From Ulva prolifera (Eukaryota; Chlorophyta; Ulvophyceae; Ulvales; Ulvaceae): a stretch of DNA of 64,000 bases. Of this stretch, positions 43,901 through 54,636 are shown piece after piece. Under the pieces are notes generated by a model. The model was not told the DNA's origin. It ran no database searches and saw nothing but the letters and a program-made list of their open reading frames with translations. A program made the translations under genes and the position numbers. The first letter of the stretch is position 1. Each line of letters starts with the position of its first letter. The stretch covers positions 3,527,921 through 3,591,920 of the forward strand of contig CM041200.1 in assembly GCA_023078555.1 (NCBI GenBank), in the 5' to 3' direction.

Positions 43901-46175
43901 AAAGACATTAGGACCTGTGTCCTCGCCCTAGCATGAACACGCTGTTCGTCCGCAGACGGTGCGTGCTGCAACAAATGATCTAACTCGAACTGACCTAACC
44001 ACAAAAAGACTTTCTGTTCGTACGCAACGAAACTTTCAGTCTTGTAATTCCAATCAGGCAATTTCCCTTTAGTCAAATCAGGTTCGCTACGTCCCCGAGA
44101 CGCGCGCAGCGCCTCGGTTAACGTCTCGAGTGATATGAGTGACTCAGTGTGACCAGGATCGTTCACAACATGAGAGGAAAAAGGCACCTGCTGACTGCTC
44201 TGCCCAGTGTGGGAAGAGGGTGGTGGCCGGACAATTCGGCCGCCTCGGAGCAACATACCCGCAGGCTGTTCTCCGTCAGGGAGCTGCTGGTCAGCGTCCC
44301 TGTTGACGAGAGGCTGCTGGTCAGCATCGTCACGCCTCTCTTCGCGAAGAGAGTCGGCGTTGGAGTTTGCGTTCGAGAGAGACATCCTGCATCAGGACAG
44401 ATGGTTGTTTGTCGCGCGCAGCAACTAACCAGTGGGATTGCTCGCAAGCAAACAGGTTGAGAGAACAAGCGAACGCGTTCGCTTTTCTCAGCGCTGATCA
44501 TTAAAACAAGCTTCTCGAATTGTGTCTAACAACAATATACTACGAGAGAGCTAAATGATGCCTGCGCTTTTGACCGCAGTCTGAGCGCCGGCGGAACAGT
44601 GGAATGCCCGCCGTGTCTGCGCGCAGACATTGGCCGACGGCTTTCCTGAACAAGACCATAAACAGACATAACGCTAACATCACCGATACCATGTCAGAAA
44701 AGCTATCTTATGTGCAGGGCGGACGCGCAGTCCTCGTTCAAGTCAGGTCAGGACAGCCAGCATCTCATACCTTCTGCGCACAGAGGTAGAACCGAGAGAT
44801 GCTTGGGAAGAGTGCTAGTACCGGGAAACAGTAAAGAGAATGGTTACAGATCTCAGTGTGCACATGCTTATATGCACACTGAACACTCAAGGTTACGGCG
44901 GGAAACCCTCGCAGGATCTCTCTCACTACATCGAGACAATCTAGGCTGGCGGCTTACCCCTGCACTGGATCCGCGGATCGTCCGTGCATGGGTGCACCTG
45001 TCACCACACTGCTGCCCGCAGGCTCATGCATTGTGACAACAGGAGCGCACGAAAGCTTTGATGAGGTCCGAGTGCGAGGTGTGCATGTCAGCTAACAGCG
45101 GCGCGCCCGAGGTCAGCTGGAAAACCGGCTGTGCAGGGACCCCGTTTGTGTTCGCCAACATCCTGTGGCACCGGTCCCCAATGTGCCGTGCTATCGAGTG
45201 ACACGGCTCCAGCTCATCTTCATCCATGCTCTCGAGCTGGAGGCAGTGTGCGTGTTCATACAGCACCCACGCCACCAGCGGGTTCAGGTCCTCTGGGAGG
45301 TTGGATGTGGGTCTCTCCCTGCTCCTGGAGGACCCGTGACCCTCCACCGCGGGAGACGCCTTTCCGGCTGTCCACAACTTGGTGCGATGAGGGGACAACC
45401 CAGACATGAAGGAAGCCCAGGCCCACACGACGTGTCGCGGGGTGGAGCAATGATACACTGCACCGAGAACACCCATGTCACTTGTGCACGAATGCGGAGG
45501 CCATGCCGCGCACGATGTGGGGACAGCATACGTGACTGCGTTACATAACAACATGCGTGCAGAGAGCACACCGTCTGGACGCGGGGGGTCCGGGCCTTTG
45601 CGCTTTCCCCCCACGTTGATCTGAGGAAGATCGAACCGCTGGCGAAGCTCCGGATCTCTCTCCGCTGTGATTCTGGTCTTAGGGAGGCCAGACTCACATA
45701 CGTGGCCGGTGATCTCAACCTGCACAAATGGCGGCACTGAGTCCTGGCCCCACTCCACAGGTTAGCCGGGCCCCGTGTCAGTGGACTGGCAGTAAATGCA
45801 GATCGCGCTCAGCTGATCCACCAGCACACCGGGCACACACACCTCTGTCTTTCCCAACAGGGGCTTCCACCGCCGGGGCACCAGGCAGCCATGTGGGGTC
45901 TTCCCTTTGCCCTCCCACGAGGACACGAGCATTGCCTGCTCGTGCAGCCAGGAGGAGAGCGCGAGACATGTAGTGACAATCACTTCCTTGGCCGTACCCA
46001 GCATCCTCGTCCGACTCTCCACCACGTCGTCTCGCAGAACCACCCCCAGGGACCACCACACCGACACCCCAGGACCGGACAGTGGACCGTCGTTGCGGCT
46101 GACGCGGGCACGATCCGTAAAACGCCCGTCCCTTGAAATTAAAGTACCCACTACAGGGATTCTCTGAGTACGCAT
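37950..46175 (-). CDS. Unidentified multi-exon host gene interrupted by Copia-A2
   Basis: I do not recognise the protein. Three exons agree in phase 0: 45719-45051 (223 codons; VEITGHVCESGLPKTR, DLNPLVAWVLYEHAHC, HTSHSDLIKAF), 38261-38163 (33 codons; DVKILGEFVAAL, LAYAAEHPLFDCAE) and 38046 down to about 37950 (GDRVARALRPAWSS, HIMWACEGLQL). All have GCAG acceptors and GTGCG-type donors. A further open frame at 46175-45762 (VVGTLISRDGRFTDR, EVIVTTCLALSSWL) is probably an upstream exon, but its donor is unclear. The intron 45050-38262 holds the whole A2 element; without A2 and one target copy it would be about 207 bp, so splicing may still be possible. No membrane segment or known motif was seen. 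Confidence 0.5.
38462..45038 (-). mobile_element. Copia-A2, nearly intact LTR retrotransposon
   Basis: Minus-strand element with 5' LTR 44692-45038 and 3' LTR 38462-38808, each 347 bp. I see one difference between them (CACGTC versus CAGGTC). ACAGG at 38457-38461 and 45039-45043 is the target duplication. Primer site matches A1. The near-identity of LTRs means a very recent insertion. It lies in an intron of a same-strand host gene. Confidence 0.95.
38826..44385 (-). pseudogene. Copia-A2 gag-pol with a single frameshift
   Basis: Two overlapping frames give the full family-A polyprotein. 44385-41008 (1,125 aa before it runs out of frame) holds gag, the CCHC knuckle, protease DSGS and the integrase triad. 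41192-38826 holds the acidic linker, reverse transcriptase with WVDD and RNase H. The shift maps to the linker, at or near an 8-G run at 41146-41153, where A1 has a different run. Everything else is open, so this may be a real one-base change, a sequencing error, or a programmed shift; A1 needs no shift. Confidence 0.9.
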
Positions 46176-46522
46176 GCGACCGACGAGTAAGTCTCCGCTG
46201 CGCGCGGAAGTAGGCCCATTCTGGGTACTTGACAGTCATGCAACTGCTGCAGCATGGCGCGGATCCATTGTATGCAAAAAAATATTCTAGTCAATGCCGG
46301 ATGCGGTAACTGGTCACGAGCAGCGCAGCTAGGCGAAGGAATACGACGCCAGCAGGGACGCGGTGCACTGAAACGCCAGGTGAACTACAAACGCTGGACG
46401 TCAGCCGTATCATACACAATATCCACCGTTTGTCCCTTTCATGAAGCACGACCCAAGTTGGGGGCCCCGAATGCAAAGGCGCCTGATCACTCGGGTAGGG
46501 CAGGGTGAGATCAACCGCGCTG

Positions 46523-46999
46523 GAGCGGCCATTCGGCGAATGGCCACTCTGGACCAGCGCATGCACTCGCATTTAGGTACTAATCGGGATGAGCTCACTC
46601 GTTACCTGGAGCACGATGACGTCATCCCGCCAGAGCGGCCATTCGGCGAATGGCCGCTCTGGATCAGCGTATGTACTCGCATCCAGGTACTAATCGGGAT
46701 GAGCTCACTCATTTGCTTGAGCACGATGACGTCATCCCGCCAGAGCGGCCATTCGGCGAGTGGCCACTCTGGACCATCACATGCATTCGTGTCCAGGAGG
46801 ACGAGCGCATGCCTTACCTGGAGCACGATGACGTCACCCCGTCAGAGTGGCCATTCGGCGAATGGCCACTCTGGACCATCACATGCATTCGTGTCCAGGA
46901 GGACGGGCGCACGCCTTACCTGGAGCATGATGACGTAACTCCGCCAGAGTGGCCATTCGCCGAATGGCCACTCTGGACCACCGCATGCATTCGCATCCA
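46523..46999. repeat. Minisatellite of palindrome plus CRE-like box
   Basis: Units begin at 46523, 46633, 46743, 46845 and 46947 (spacing 110, 110, 102, 102 bp; the fifth is partial). Each opens with a long palindrome, for example GAGTGGCCATTCG then CGAATGGCCACTC. The first four end with TGACGTCA or a one-base variant (TGACGTAA) in GATGACGTCATCC context. The palindrome keeps symmetry despite changes: GAGCGG pairs with CCGCTC in unit 2. Confidence 0.9.
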
Positions 47000-47735
47000 G
47001 GAACCTATGTGCACGCTTTTCCGGCCACCATTCACAGGGCGACGAACAACACTACAAGGACTGCTGCCGAGCCTGAAATACGGACCAACGCTATCTTGGG
47101 CGATGCAGAAAGTCACCGCTATTGTGAGCCTGCCTCCAGCTTCCTGCCGCTTCGTCTCCTGCCCAAAGTCGATGTCAGTTGCCATGAGTATGGGTCCACA
47201 TATACCTGCACCGTGTCCAATCCAGTCGTTTCCAGATACGCATGTAGTAATAAAGTAACCAATAGTATCATTCGATCCACTGTCAGCGCGGGCTTGGCCC
47301 GAAGTGACCTCGTATCATGGCAGCCGGCGCAGACATGCGAAGGCCACTTGCAGCGGTACGTCCACAGTCCGGCAAATTATACCTGGGTCGGCGGATGATT
47401 CGGTGCCAAAGTCCAAGGTCCATCCGACTGCTCGCATCCGATGACATCGGAGAGGTATCAGAGAGTGAACGGACTTTCGGAATCTGGCGGACGACACCCG
47501 GATCCGTTTCAGAGTGTCGCCATTCTCCTAGTGGCATGGCCTCATCTAGGTCTAGGACTGCATCATGCAGCCTGCGAGTACCTCTTCTGACCTCGCAGAG
47601 GTCAGTGAGGTACTGGGAGTGGTAGTCTCCAAGCGCTGCCATTGTAGTGGCTGTTATAGGCAAGGACCTATGCGCAGTATTCATCAAGCTAGCTAGTGGG
47701 TTGCAGAGCCGTTACATGTGGAGCACTCATTCGTA
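47000..47735. other. Unassigned interval between minisatellite and Copia-B1
   Basis: Minus-strand open frame 47283-47687 has ordinary composition but no recognisable motif. No repeat identified other than the flanking ones. Confidence 0.3.
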
Positions 47736-48043
47736 TGTCGGAAATGCACAGATCGGGGATGTACTGTAATGCAGTGAGGCAATACAGGAACCACGTAAGA
47801 CTGTAAGAGAATGGTTACAGTAGACTTGGAGGCACATGACTATATGCCACCGATCAGTCAAGTCTACAGCGGTCATAATCACAGTGACCGCACACAATCC
47901 TCACATGGATTGTGTTGGATTATGCTCATGCATATGATCATGCATATGTCCTAACATAACATGAGTTGGGCCCGTGGCCACCACACTCATGTGCGTACTT
48001 GCACGTCATGCATTGTGTCCCAGGATGGACCTCATTTATGACA
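47736..48043 (-). repeat. Copia-B1 3' LTR
   Basis: About 308 bp in minus orientation, from TGTCGGAAAT to TTATGACA, next to a B-family pol 3' end. It shares GAGAATGGTTACAG and an inverted-repeat-flanked TATA-like core with family-A LTRs. The outer edge is judged by comparison with 56299-56604. Confidence 0.75.
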
Positions 48044-48055
48044 CTCCCCTAGAGA

Positions 48056-50183
48056 CTAATCTGGACTGGCATCAGATGAAGTCTCTTCCGAACATCCTTC
48101 AATGCAGGACCTGGTAACACCTTCGTTGAAGACATCAGCAAGCTGGTCTTTAGTCCCTACCCATTGCACTTGAATCTCGTCTGCCTCTACAAATTCACGG
48201 ACCCTTAGGTGCCGCACTCGAATGTGTTTAGACCTATCACTAGAGATTGGGTTGTTGGCTAGGATATTCGCACTTTTATTGTCTCCCCAAAGCACAGGTT
48301 TTTCTGGACGAAGATGCAGGTCTAACAACAAATGTTAAGCCCACATCAACTCGTTTGATGCACTACTCATAGCGATCAGCTCAGCCTCAGTTGTATCACC
48401 AGCAGTGATAGGCTGTCGCTTCGACTTCCAAAATAATGTGTTGCCAGACCCTTAGGACTAGGCCACTCACACTTTTCAGGCCTTTGTCATTCGCGAAATC
48501 AGCATCCGAATAGCCTTCCAGCAAACAGCTCTTTGATGAGCCCTCAAACACTAGACCTAGTTCCTTCGTGGACTGCAGGTATCTTAGTATATGTTGCACC
48601 GCTGGCCAATGCTCCTTTAAACTACACCCCATATGTTTGGCCAAAACAGTGCAGGCATTGAAATATCAGGCCGCGTAACTACAACAATATATTGGATGCC
48701 TCCTACAGCACTCATGAATCTAGCGTGCTAAGCCTGGTCTGCTACCTCAAGTTCGGGATGATCCTTAGCACTCCTCAACTGTTGCCTTGGCACCAGCGGA
48801 GTCGGACTAGGTCTGCAATCTGCCATGCTGAATTTCTCTAGCAGGTTCACTACTTTCTGCTGCTGAGATAGAGAGATGATCTTCTGCTTCCTATCCCTGG
48901 TGATTGAGGCACCTAGTGCCCACGACAAGTCACCAAGGTCTCTACCTTCAAATGCTTTGAGAATCTGATCGATCAACTCCTTCAGGCCCGTAGACCGTCC
49001 AAAGATAAAAAGATCATCGACCCACAGATGTATGAAACACCTACCAGTTTTTCTAACATACAGTTCTGGGTCTGAATGTGATCTCACAAAACCTATTTCA
49101 CCTAGCAAACGTGCAAGGGCCTTGTGCCATTCACGTGCAGCCTGCTTCAATCCATACAAAGTCTTAAGCAACTTCCACACACGATTTGTACCGTCATTTA
49201 GGATAGGAGGCTGTTCAACGTAGACAGTCTCATTCATTACCCCATTCAGAAAGGCACACTGGATATCGACATGCTTCATTTCTAAGTCCTCTACTGCAGC
49301 GATCGAAAGCAATGCACGCAAAGTAGCATAGCTCCCTACTGGAACCTACGTTTCAAAGAAATCAATTCCCTCTTCTTGGGTAAAACCTCTGGCTACATAC
49401 CGGGCCTTGTAACGCTGGATCTCCCCTGTGGGTCCCCGCTTTATCTTATAGACCCACTTACCAGAAATGGCCTTGGCCCCTACTGGCAGCTCAACGAGCT
49501 CATAAGTTCCGTGCTCGCTCAACGAAGTTACCTCCTCCTTCATAGCACCATGCCACTTCTCGGCATCTTCTCCAGCTAAGGCCTGTTTCCAAGGCTATCA
49601 GGATCAAAGGGGCTATCAGGATCAAAAGGCTTCCTCTTCTTAATGGCTGCAACCCGACGGGATGAACGTCGCTGGGCTGACTTACCGCCATCAAGCTCCC
49701 CATGCTTGGTCACCTCCGCACCAGTCACTGCACTGTCAGCCGTAGCCAACATGCATGATCTGTCGGCAACCTTTGGTGCTACCGTCTGCTCACTCACTGT
49801 GCTATGCTCTATATCAACATTAGCTTCTACGACAGCAACATCTGCATGTGGAATCAAGCGCTTGCGTACAAGCGGGTTCCATTTGTGTCTAACTGGGGCC
49901 GACTGCGCTTCCTGCCCTTGGGCATCAGCAGCAGTGTCATGCAAATCAAAACTAACTTCTTTAGCAGGATGCATAGACTCCCCAGCGACAGGTGAGTTTG
50001 GGGCCGGACTTACCTCTCCCCTGGAGATAAATCCACCCAGATGCTCGCGCATGTACTCCATCCCATGCTCCAAGCTGCGAGCCATAGCCCGTTCGCCTGA
50101 AGCCCTAGGGACGGGTACCCCAATATCTCCCATGGCCCCTCGCGGCGGGCCAGCTGATCCCGCCGCGGAAGAGCTGGGTTGAT
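48056..50183 (-). pseudogene. Copia-B1 reverse transcriptase-RNase H remnant
   Basis: Broken frames in Copia order on the minus strand: linker (50133-49576), RT N-terminal part (49543-49346; KWVYKIKRGPTGEIQRYKA), RT core with WVDDLFIF (49321-48728), RNase H (48644-48396, YSDADFAND; 48331-48056, WGDNKSANILANNP). Several frameshifts and stops separate them. It differs from family A throughout but is closely related to the fragment at 56610-58104. No B-family integrase occurs in the window. Confidence 0.88.
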
Positions 50184-50186
50184 GTT

Positions 50187-50908
50187 TTATCTCTCCATGT
50201 CGCGGACACTCACCTCATCTACTCTGCCAGAGTCGCCGGCGAGAGATCTCCCCGGAGATGTGAAGCTCTTCGCCCTCTGGATGTTGTGTGCGGCCGATGG
50301 CGACATGTCGATGTTGGAGTGCTCAAGCTCCCAAGAGCGGTCGACGTTGGAGTGATTGTTGACGCGCTCGATGTTCTCACCTGGCTGGAGGTGCAAATCA
50401 GCAGCACCTTGGCGTAGCTCCTGACTACGCACGACCGCATGGACGTTCTCCACTACCTCTGGAGTTGTCTGTCTAGTCTTCCGATGTAGCTCCCCTGAAC
50501 CGAGGTCATCCCCCAGCTCCAGAACTACATGCTCAAACTCCATGGCCAGGCTATCGTCGATGTACTCCGAATCATGCTGGTCAACAAGATTCTTGCCTAT
50601 GGCCATCCCGTCAAAATCATACTCAGCAGCTCCGTGCACTTGCATGTACTGCTTGCGAGTAGCAACCGCATCGACATCTGACAACAGGGGCGCGTACACC
50701 TTTTCCGCCATCTTGGGCTGGAATTTTAGTTTCTCAACAACACTCATAGTCGCTGACGGCATGAGCCCTATCTCCACGCTATCGAATTTCTTGATGTTCT
50801 TTACGGCTGGTGCATGCATACTCATCTGATGTTCCCTGTGAAGCAGGTGTGCGTTTGGGTATGTGCACGACATGCTGCCAATCACGAGAATGCTTTCGGG
50901 GGCCAGCC
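50187..50908 (-). pseudogene. Retroelement linker ORF cut by the Harbinger insertion
   Basis: Open frame to 50930 with acidic, Val/Glu-rich composition (KKFDSVEIGLMPSATMSVV, EYIDDSLAMEFEHVVLELG). It lies upstream of the Copia-B1 RT on the same strand and ends at the TTA target site of the Harbinger element. It may be the B1 region before RT, or the continuation of the gag-protease frame across the transposon; the frames do not join without a shift. Confidence 0.45.
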
Positions 50909-51216
50909 TTAGGCTGTGTTCAGTGGCCACCGGTCACGCTGGCGGTCACGAGCGCTGTGACCGGTCACGCTGGCGGTCGTGTTCAGTGGCGGTTAGTGCA
51001 CTGCTGCGCGAAACCACGAAAACGGAAAAAGCTCCTCAAAGCCATCGGAAAGTGTTCAAATGCATTCCTACGATTGCTATATTCGATATGTTACTGGTGT
51101 ATGGTGCGCTGCGGTGATTCGTGATGAGTTCCTCGTCAGACGACAACGCTGAAGGCGTGTAGTGGCCTACTGCTGCTTGGTCTGACAGTGACGAGGATAT
51201 TTTGATATACGAGCAC

Positions 51217-52491
51217 ATGGATGAAGTAAATAGGTGGCTGGATGAACTGGAGCCTGTAGATCTAGATTATGTACGGGAGCTGCGTCGAAATCGTGCTGGG
51301 AGGAGAGTTTTGACGTGGATGTACAGTGGCAATCTGCTCCAGAGCATCGAAGGCGAGCACCCTGTTCCTGCCATGAACTGGACTAACCTTCCAGCTGATG
51401 AGGAGAGGCGCCGGTGGATGGACTTGTGCCGCATGCCACCAGAGGTGTTTGATGAACTGTATGACATGGTCTGCGATCTCATTTCAGAGTCCATGCCAGC
51501 AATCCCCACCCACAGGATGTATACGAAGCGTACTAAACTGCTAGTCACGTTGTATTTTCTGGCCCATGTGCCAACTTTGAGGTGCATGAGCCGGCTGTTT
51601 GGCATCCCACACAATAGTATCTCCGAAATATGTGTGAAGCCCGTATTGGCAGCCCTTGAGACCGCTCTGTTGGAGGTTCCTGAGACAAAGCAGATCAGAT
51701 TTCCCAGAGCTCTCGCTGAACAGAGACGAGTCGTGCGTGAGTTCAAAAACAGGTGGCATTTGCCAGCGATAGGTGCTGTAGACGGTAGCCTTATTCCCCA
51801 GCGCAAGCCGTCGTCAATGCAAGCAGGGGGCGATGCAGACGCGTTCTGGAGCTACAAAGGTAGCCCGGCCAGCCTGCTGCTGGCTATCTGTGATGCAAAC
51901 GGCCGATTTCTGTATGTGAATGCCGGTGCACCAGGCACCGTAGGTGACGCAGGTCTCTGGGGACGTTCAGACCTATGCACGCTGATCCAGGAAGGACTCT
52001 TTGCTGGTGCTGGTCAGCCCTTGACGGCAGGGGATGAGACCAAGGAGGTGCAGCCCTTCCTTGTTGGCGATGCAGCCTTCCCTCTGGGACCCCATATGAT
52101 GAAGGTGTGGGACGTCCCTGGACAGCACGGTCAGGCGCAGTTTCGTGCGGAAGGGAAAGGAAAGTTCAATAGATGTGTGATAAATTGCCGACGAGAGATT
52201 GAACGTGTCTTCGGCAGGCTCAAGGGGCGGTGGGCATTTTGCCGACGCAACACATTCATACGGGATCCTGGGCTGATCAGGTCCGCTGTGCGAGTGTGTT
52301 GTGCCTTGCACAATTTTGTTGAGGACCGAAAACTAGAGTATGACCTAGAGTGGCAGGTTCAGGGTGGTGTAGAGGTGCAGGTTGCGAATGTGGGACCTGT
52401 TCCCATTGCACAGGCAGGTGCCGTAGGTGTAGCCGCAGCAGGCCGTGCAGTACGAGAGTTTCTCACAAAGTACGTGTCAACACTGCTGTAA
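51217..52491 (+). CDS. HARBI1-like DDE transposase/nuclease
   Basis: DDE_Tnp_4-type nuclease that excises and integrates Harbinger elements. From the ATG at 51217 it is 424 aa. Catalytic residues: D189 in GAVDGSLI, D285 in LVGDAAFPL and E329 in RREIERVFGRLKGRW, with FWSYKGSPASLLLAICD between the first two and CCALHNFVE after. An N-terminal helical part (MPPEVFDELYDMV) resembles the helix-turn-helix of the family. An upstream ATG at 51124 is in frame but interrupted by a TAG after twelve codons (SSSSDDNAEGV), so the natural N-terminus may be lost or the start is internal. The catalytic region is intact. Confidence 0.92.
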   Translation: MDEVNRWLDELEPVDLDYVRELRRNRAGRRVLTWMYSGNLLQSIEGEHPVPAMNWTNLPADEERRRWMDLCRMPPEVFDELYDMVCDLISESMPAIPTHRMYTKRTKLLVTLYFLAHVPTLRCMSRLFGIPHNSISEICVKPVLAALETALLEVPETKQIRFPRALAEQRRVVREFKNRWHLPAIGAVDGSLIPQRKPSSMQAGGDADAFWSYKGSPASLLLAICDANGRFLYVNAGAPGTVGDAGLWGRSDLCTLIQEGLFAGAGQPLTAGDETKEVQPFLVGDAAFPLGPHMMKVWDVPGQHGQAQFRAEGKGKFNRCVINCRREIERVFGRLKGRWAFCRRNTFIRDPGLIRSAVRVCCALHNFVEDRKLEYDLEWQVQGGVEVQVANVGPVPIAQAGAVGVAAAGRAVREFLTKYVSTLL

Positions 52492-52661
52492 ACCTATGTA
52501 TGGCAGCCCGAGTCATCTAGCATACGATCTGGTTCCGCAGTGCAGTTCATCAGATTGATCCACAAAGAGGGTTGCGCGCCCCACCTACTGACCTCAGCAG
52601 TCATCGAATTACCTCATCTACCAGTAGTTGAAACAAATCAAAAGCGGCTATGATCAAGCAC

Positions 52662-54293
52662 TCATGGTCCCGGAGGTGGCCCTGTCTTATTCTGGGCCAC
52701 AGCTCTCTGTGCCTTCTCCATTGCCTTGGAGGGAGACAACTCTGGCTGCTGCCTCATATAAAAATCGAGCAACTTCTGGATAGTCTGCTGTTCATTTGTT
52801 GCACTAGCAATGGCTGCCGCTGAAGCAGCCTTCTCCCTGGCAATAGCGGCAAGTGTTGCATTCCTCTCGCGTTCTACCTCAACCATAGCTGCTGTCTGTT
52901 TGGCAATCGCAGCGACCTTCTCCTTGGTCACTGCATGCATGACATCCCCAAACTTCTCCCCCCTCATTCGCTCTACCTTCACTGCATTCTCACCGCGAGA
53001 GACCTCGACCTGATCTGCCAACCGGCGGTCACGCCCGCTCACACGCCTGACGACAGCTGCGCCGCCATCACTCTTTCGGGCCTCACTGCCACCACCTACA
53101 CTGCCACCCCCCGCACTGCCGCCTCCCACGCTGCCATCACCAGCAGCGGAACCTCCAGCACTGCCACGCCCCCCAACGTTGCCGCGGCCACCAGCGCTGC
53201 CACCCGCAGTGCCGCCACCGCCCACACGCGCCCCCCCTACCCCCCCTCTGCCACCACGCGAGGGTGGCGCCTCACGAACGGCCTTCCGTTTGAGGTGACG
53301 AGCTCTGCGTTCCCGCACATCATCGGCCCCCGGGGCCAACGGGTTCACCAGCTCACCCTCAAGAGTGGAATCCCAGGAGGACTCGGGCTCCGGTGCATGA
53401 ACCGGCATGGGCTCATCCTCTGTATCAGATTCGACGGCGAGGGCCATCGCCACTGATGCAGCGAGCGCAGTCTTGCGCTGCGGAGCGCCATTGGACCGCC
53501 CAGCTGCTGGACCCGGCTCCCCTCCGACACAGCTACTTGTGGCACCCACCCCTGTCACTGCGCCTGGCTGCATGCTTGAGCCAGGGGCAGTGTTGCTGCC
53601 CTCTGCAGCTGTACTGCCACCGCCGGCCCGCTGCAGACCCCCCTCAGGCCGCTGAGCCAAACCCTCCGACGCTGCCACAAGGCTGGGTGGACTGACAGGG
53701 GGATCCTCCAGTACGGGACTGACAGCCTTGGTGGGTGTCAAGGAGGTGCTGATCAGCGCATCATCGAACCGGGCATTCTTCTTCCACACCGAGTGGAAGG
53801 TGGAAAACAGATGCCAGTCCGCAGTGGCGGCCGTGATGGCGTCATTGGCACTCTTGGGGACAGCTTCGTCACCTGAAAGTCCTGTCTGACCTTTTTTCAT
53901 ATCCGATGTCACTTGATACTGTACCTTGACCGCCTTGTATCTGTTCATCCACCTCTTCCAGAGGCTCTCCATACACTTGACGTCGACAAGATGGCTAGGC
54001 TTATACTTTTTTCGATGATCCTTTGCACAAGTGGAATTATGCTGCTCATACTGAGCAATCAGAGGCGCTACTCGCTCATGGTAGTCTAGCATGGCCCTTT
54101 CATACATGGCAGCAGCCTTCCCCTCCTCCATCACGCCGTCCTTTGCGCCGCCGATAGGAGAGTTTACAATAAAACATTCCATGATGAGCTCCTCCTGCTC
54201 TTTGTTGAGAGGTTTTCTGGTACAGGGCACCTTCATGGTATCGGTAGCAGCCATACGTATTGAAATAATGTTCTTGAATAATCGGAGCCGCAT
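52662..54293 (-). CDS. Harbinger Myb/SANT-like DNA-binding partner protein
   Basis: Second protein of PIF/Harbinger elements; it binds the subterminal repeats and brings the nuclease to the nucleus. 543 aa from the ATG at 54293; an inner ATG at 54254 (MAATDTMKV) is an equally good start. The N-terminal third has the trihelix-like spacing of tryptophans and aromatics (ESLWKRWMNRYKAVKVQYQ, WHLFSTFHSVWKK). A long Gly/Ser/Ala-rich low-complexity middle has a basic patch (RRARHLKRKAV), and a C-terminal Ala/Glu/Lys coiled coil (VAAIAKQTAAMVEVERERN) leads to LLDFYMRQQPELSPSKAM, which could mediate pairing with the transposase. The frame is intact. Confidence 0.85.
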   Translation of the reverse strand: MRLRLFKNIISIRMAATDTMKVPCTRKPLNKEQEELIMECFIVNSPIGGAKDGVMEEGKAAAMYERAMLDYHERVAPLIAQYEQHNSTCAKDHRKKYKPSHLVDVKCMESLWKRWMNRYKAVKVQYQVTSDMKKGQTGLSGDEAVPKSANDAITAATADWHLFSTFHSVWKKNARFDDALISTSLTPTKAVSPVLEDPPVSPPSLVAASEGLAQRPEGGLQRAGGGSTAAEGSNTAPGSSMQPGAVTGVGATSSCVGGEPGPAAGRSNGAPQRKTALAASVAMALAVESDTEDEPMPVHAPEPESSWDSTLEGELVNPLAPGADDVRERRARHLKRKAVREAPPSRGGRGGVGGARVGGGGTAGGSAGGRGNVGGRGSAGGSAAGDGSVGGGSAGGGSVGGGSEARKSDGGAAVVRRVSGRDRRLADQVEVSRGENAVKVERMRGEKFGDVMHAVTKEKVAAIAKQTAAMVEVERERNATLAAIAREKAASAAAIASATNEQQTIQKLLDFYMRQQPELSPSKAMEKAQRAVAQNKTGPPPGP

Positions 54294-54636
54294 ACAAACT
54301 CGTACTGAGATGTGTAGAAGTTAATTCAGGCTTTACATCAGTGATTGAGCTCCTTTCTGATCGTTTTGCATGGTCTCGCGACCAATGGCCGTGACCGCGA
54401 TCGCGACCATGACCGCGATCCTGGACTGTGAACCCCCCTCGGAGGGGTTCACGAGCCCGGTCGTTCACGATCGCCGTCACGAGACAGATCGACGAATAAC
54501 TCCCCACCAGCGTCATGAAACGTCAAACGAACGACACAGACGCACTTGAATCAACTATTTGTGTATAGTTGGCGTGTCGTTCTTGCTCTTTGCAACTTTT
54601 TTCACAACCCAGGTCAACCCACTGAACACGGCCTTA

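Larger units (their letters stand above)
50912..54633. mobile_element. PIF/Harbinger DNA transposon, complete
   Basis: Terminal inverted repeats GGCTGTGTTCAGTGG (50912) and GGCCGTGTTCAGTGG (reverse, ending 54633) with one mismatch. TTA on both sides (50909-50911, 54634-54636) is the 3-bp target duplication of this superfamily. Subterminal zones hold repeated GGTCACGCTGGCGGT (left) and TGACCGCGATCGCG-type (right) motifs. It carries the two canonical genes, convergently arranged, and interrupts a gag-protease retroelement. Confidence 0.93.

Noticed and set aside
46523-46999. CRISPR array
   Set aside because: Units are 102-110 bp with imperfect repeats and no unique spacers, in a eukaryotic genome; a minisatellite explains it.
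51124-51216. Reassignment of TAG as a sense codon, to join the upstream ATG to the transposase
   Set aside because: TAG is used as the terminal codon of Copia-A1 gag-pol, and other genes end in TGA or TAA; one TAG in a transposon is better read as a mutation or a leader ORF.
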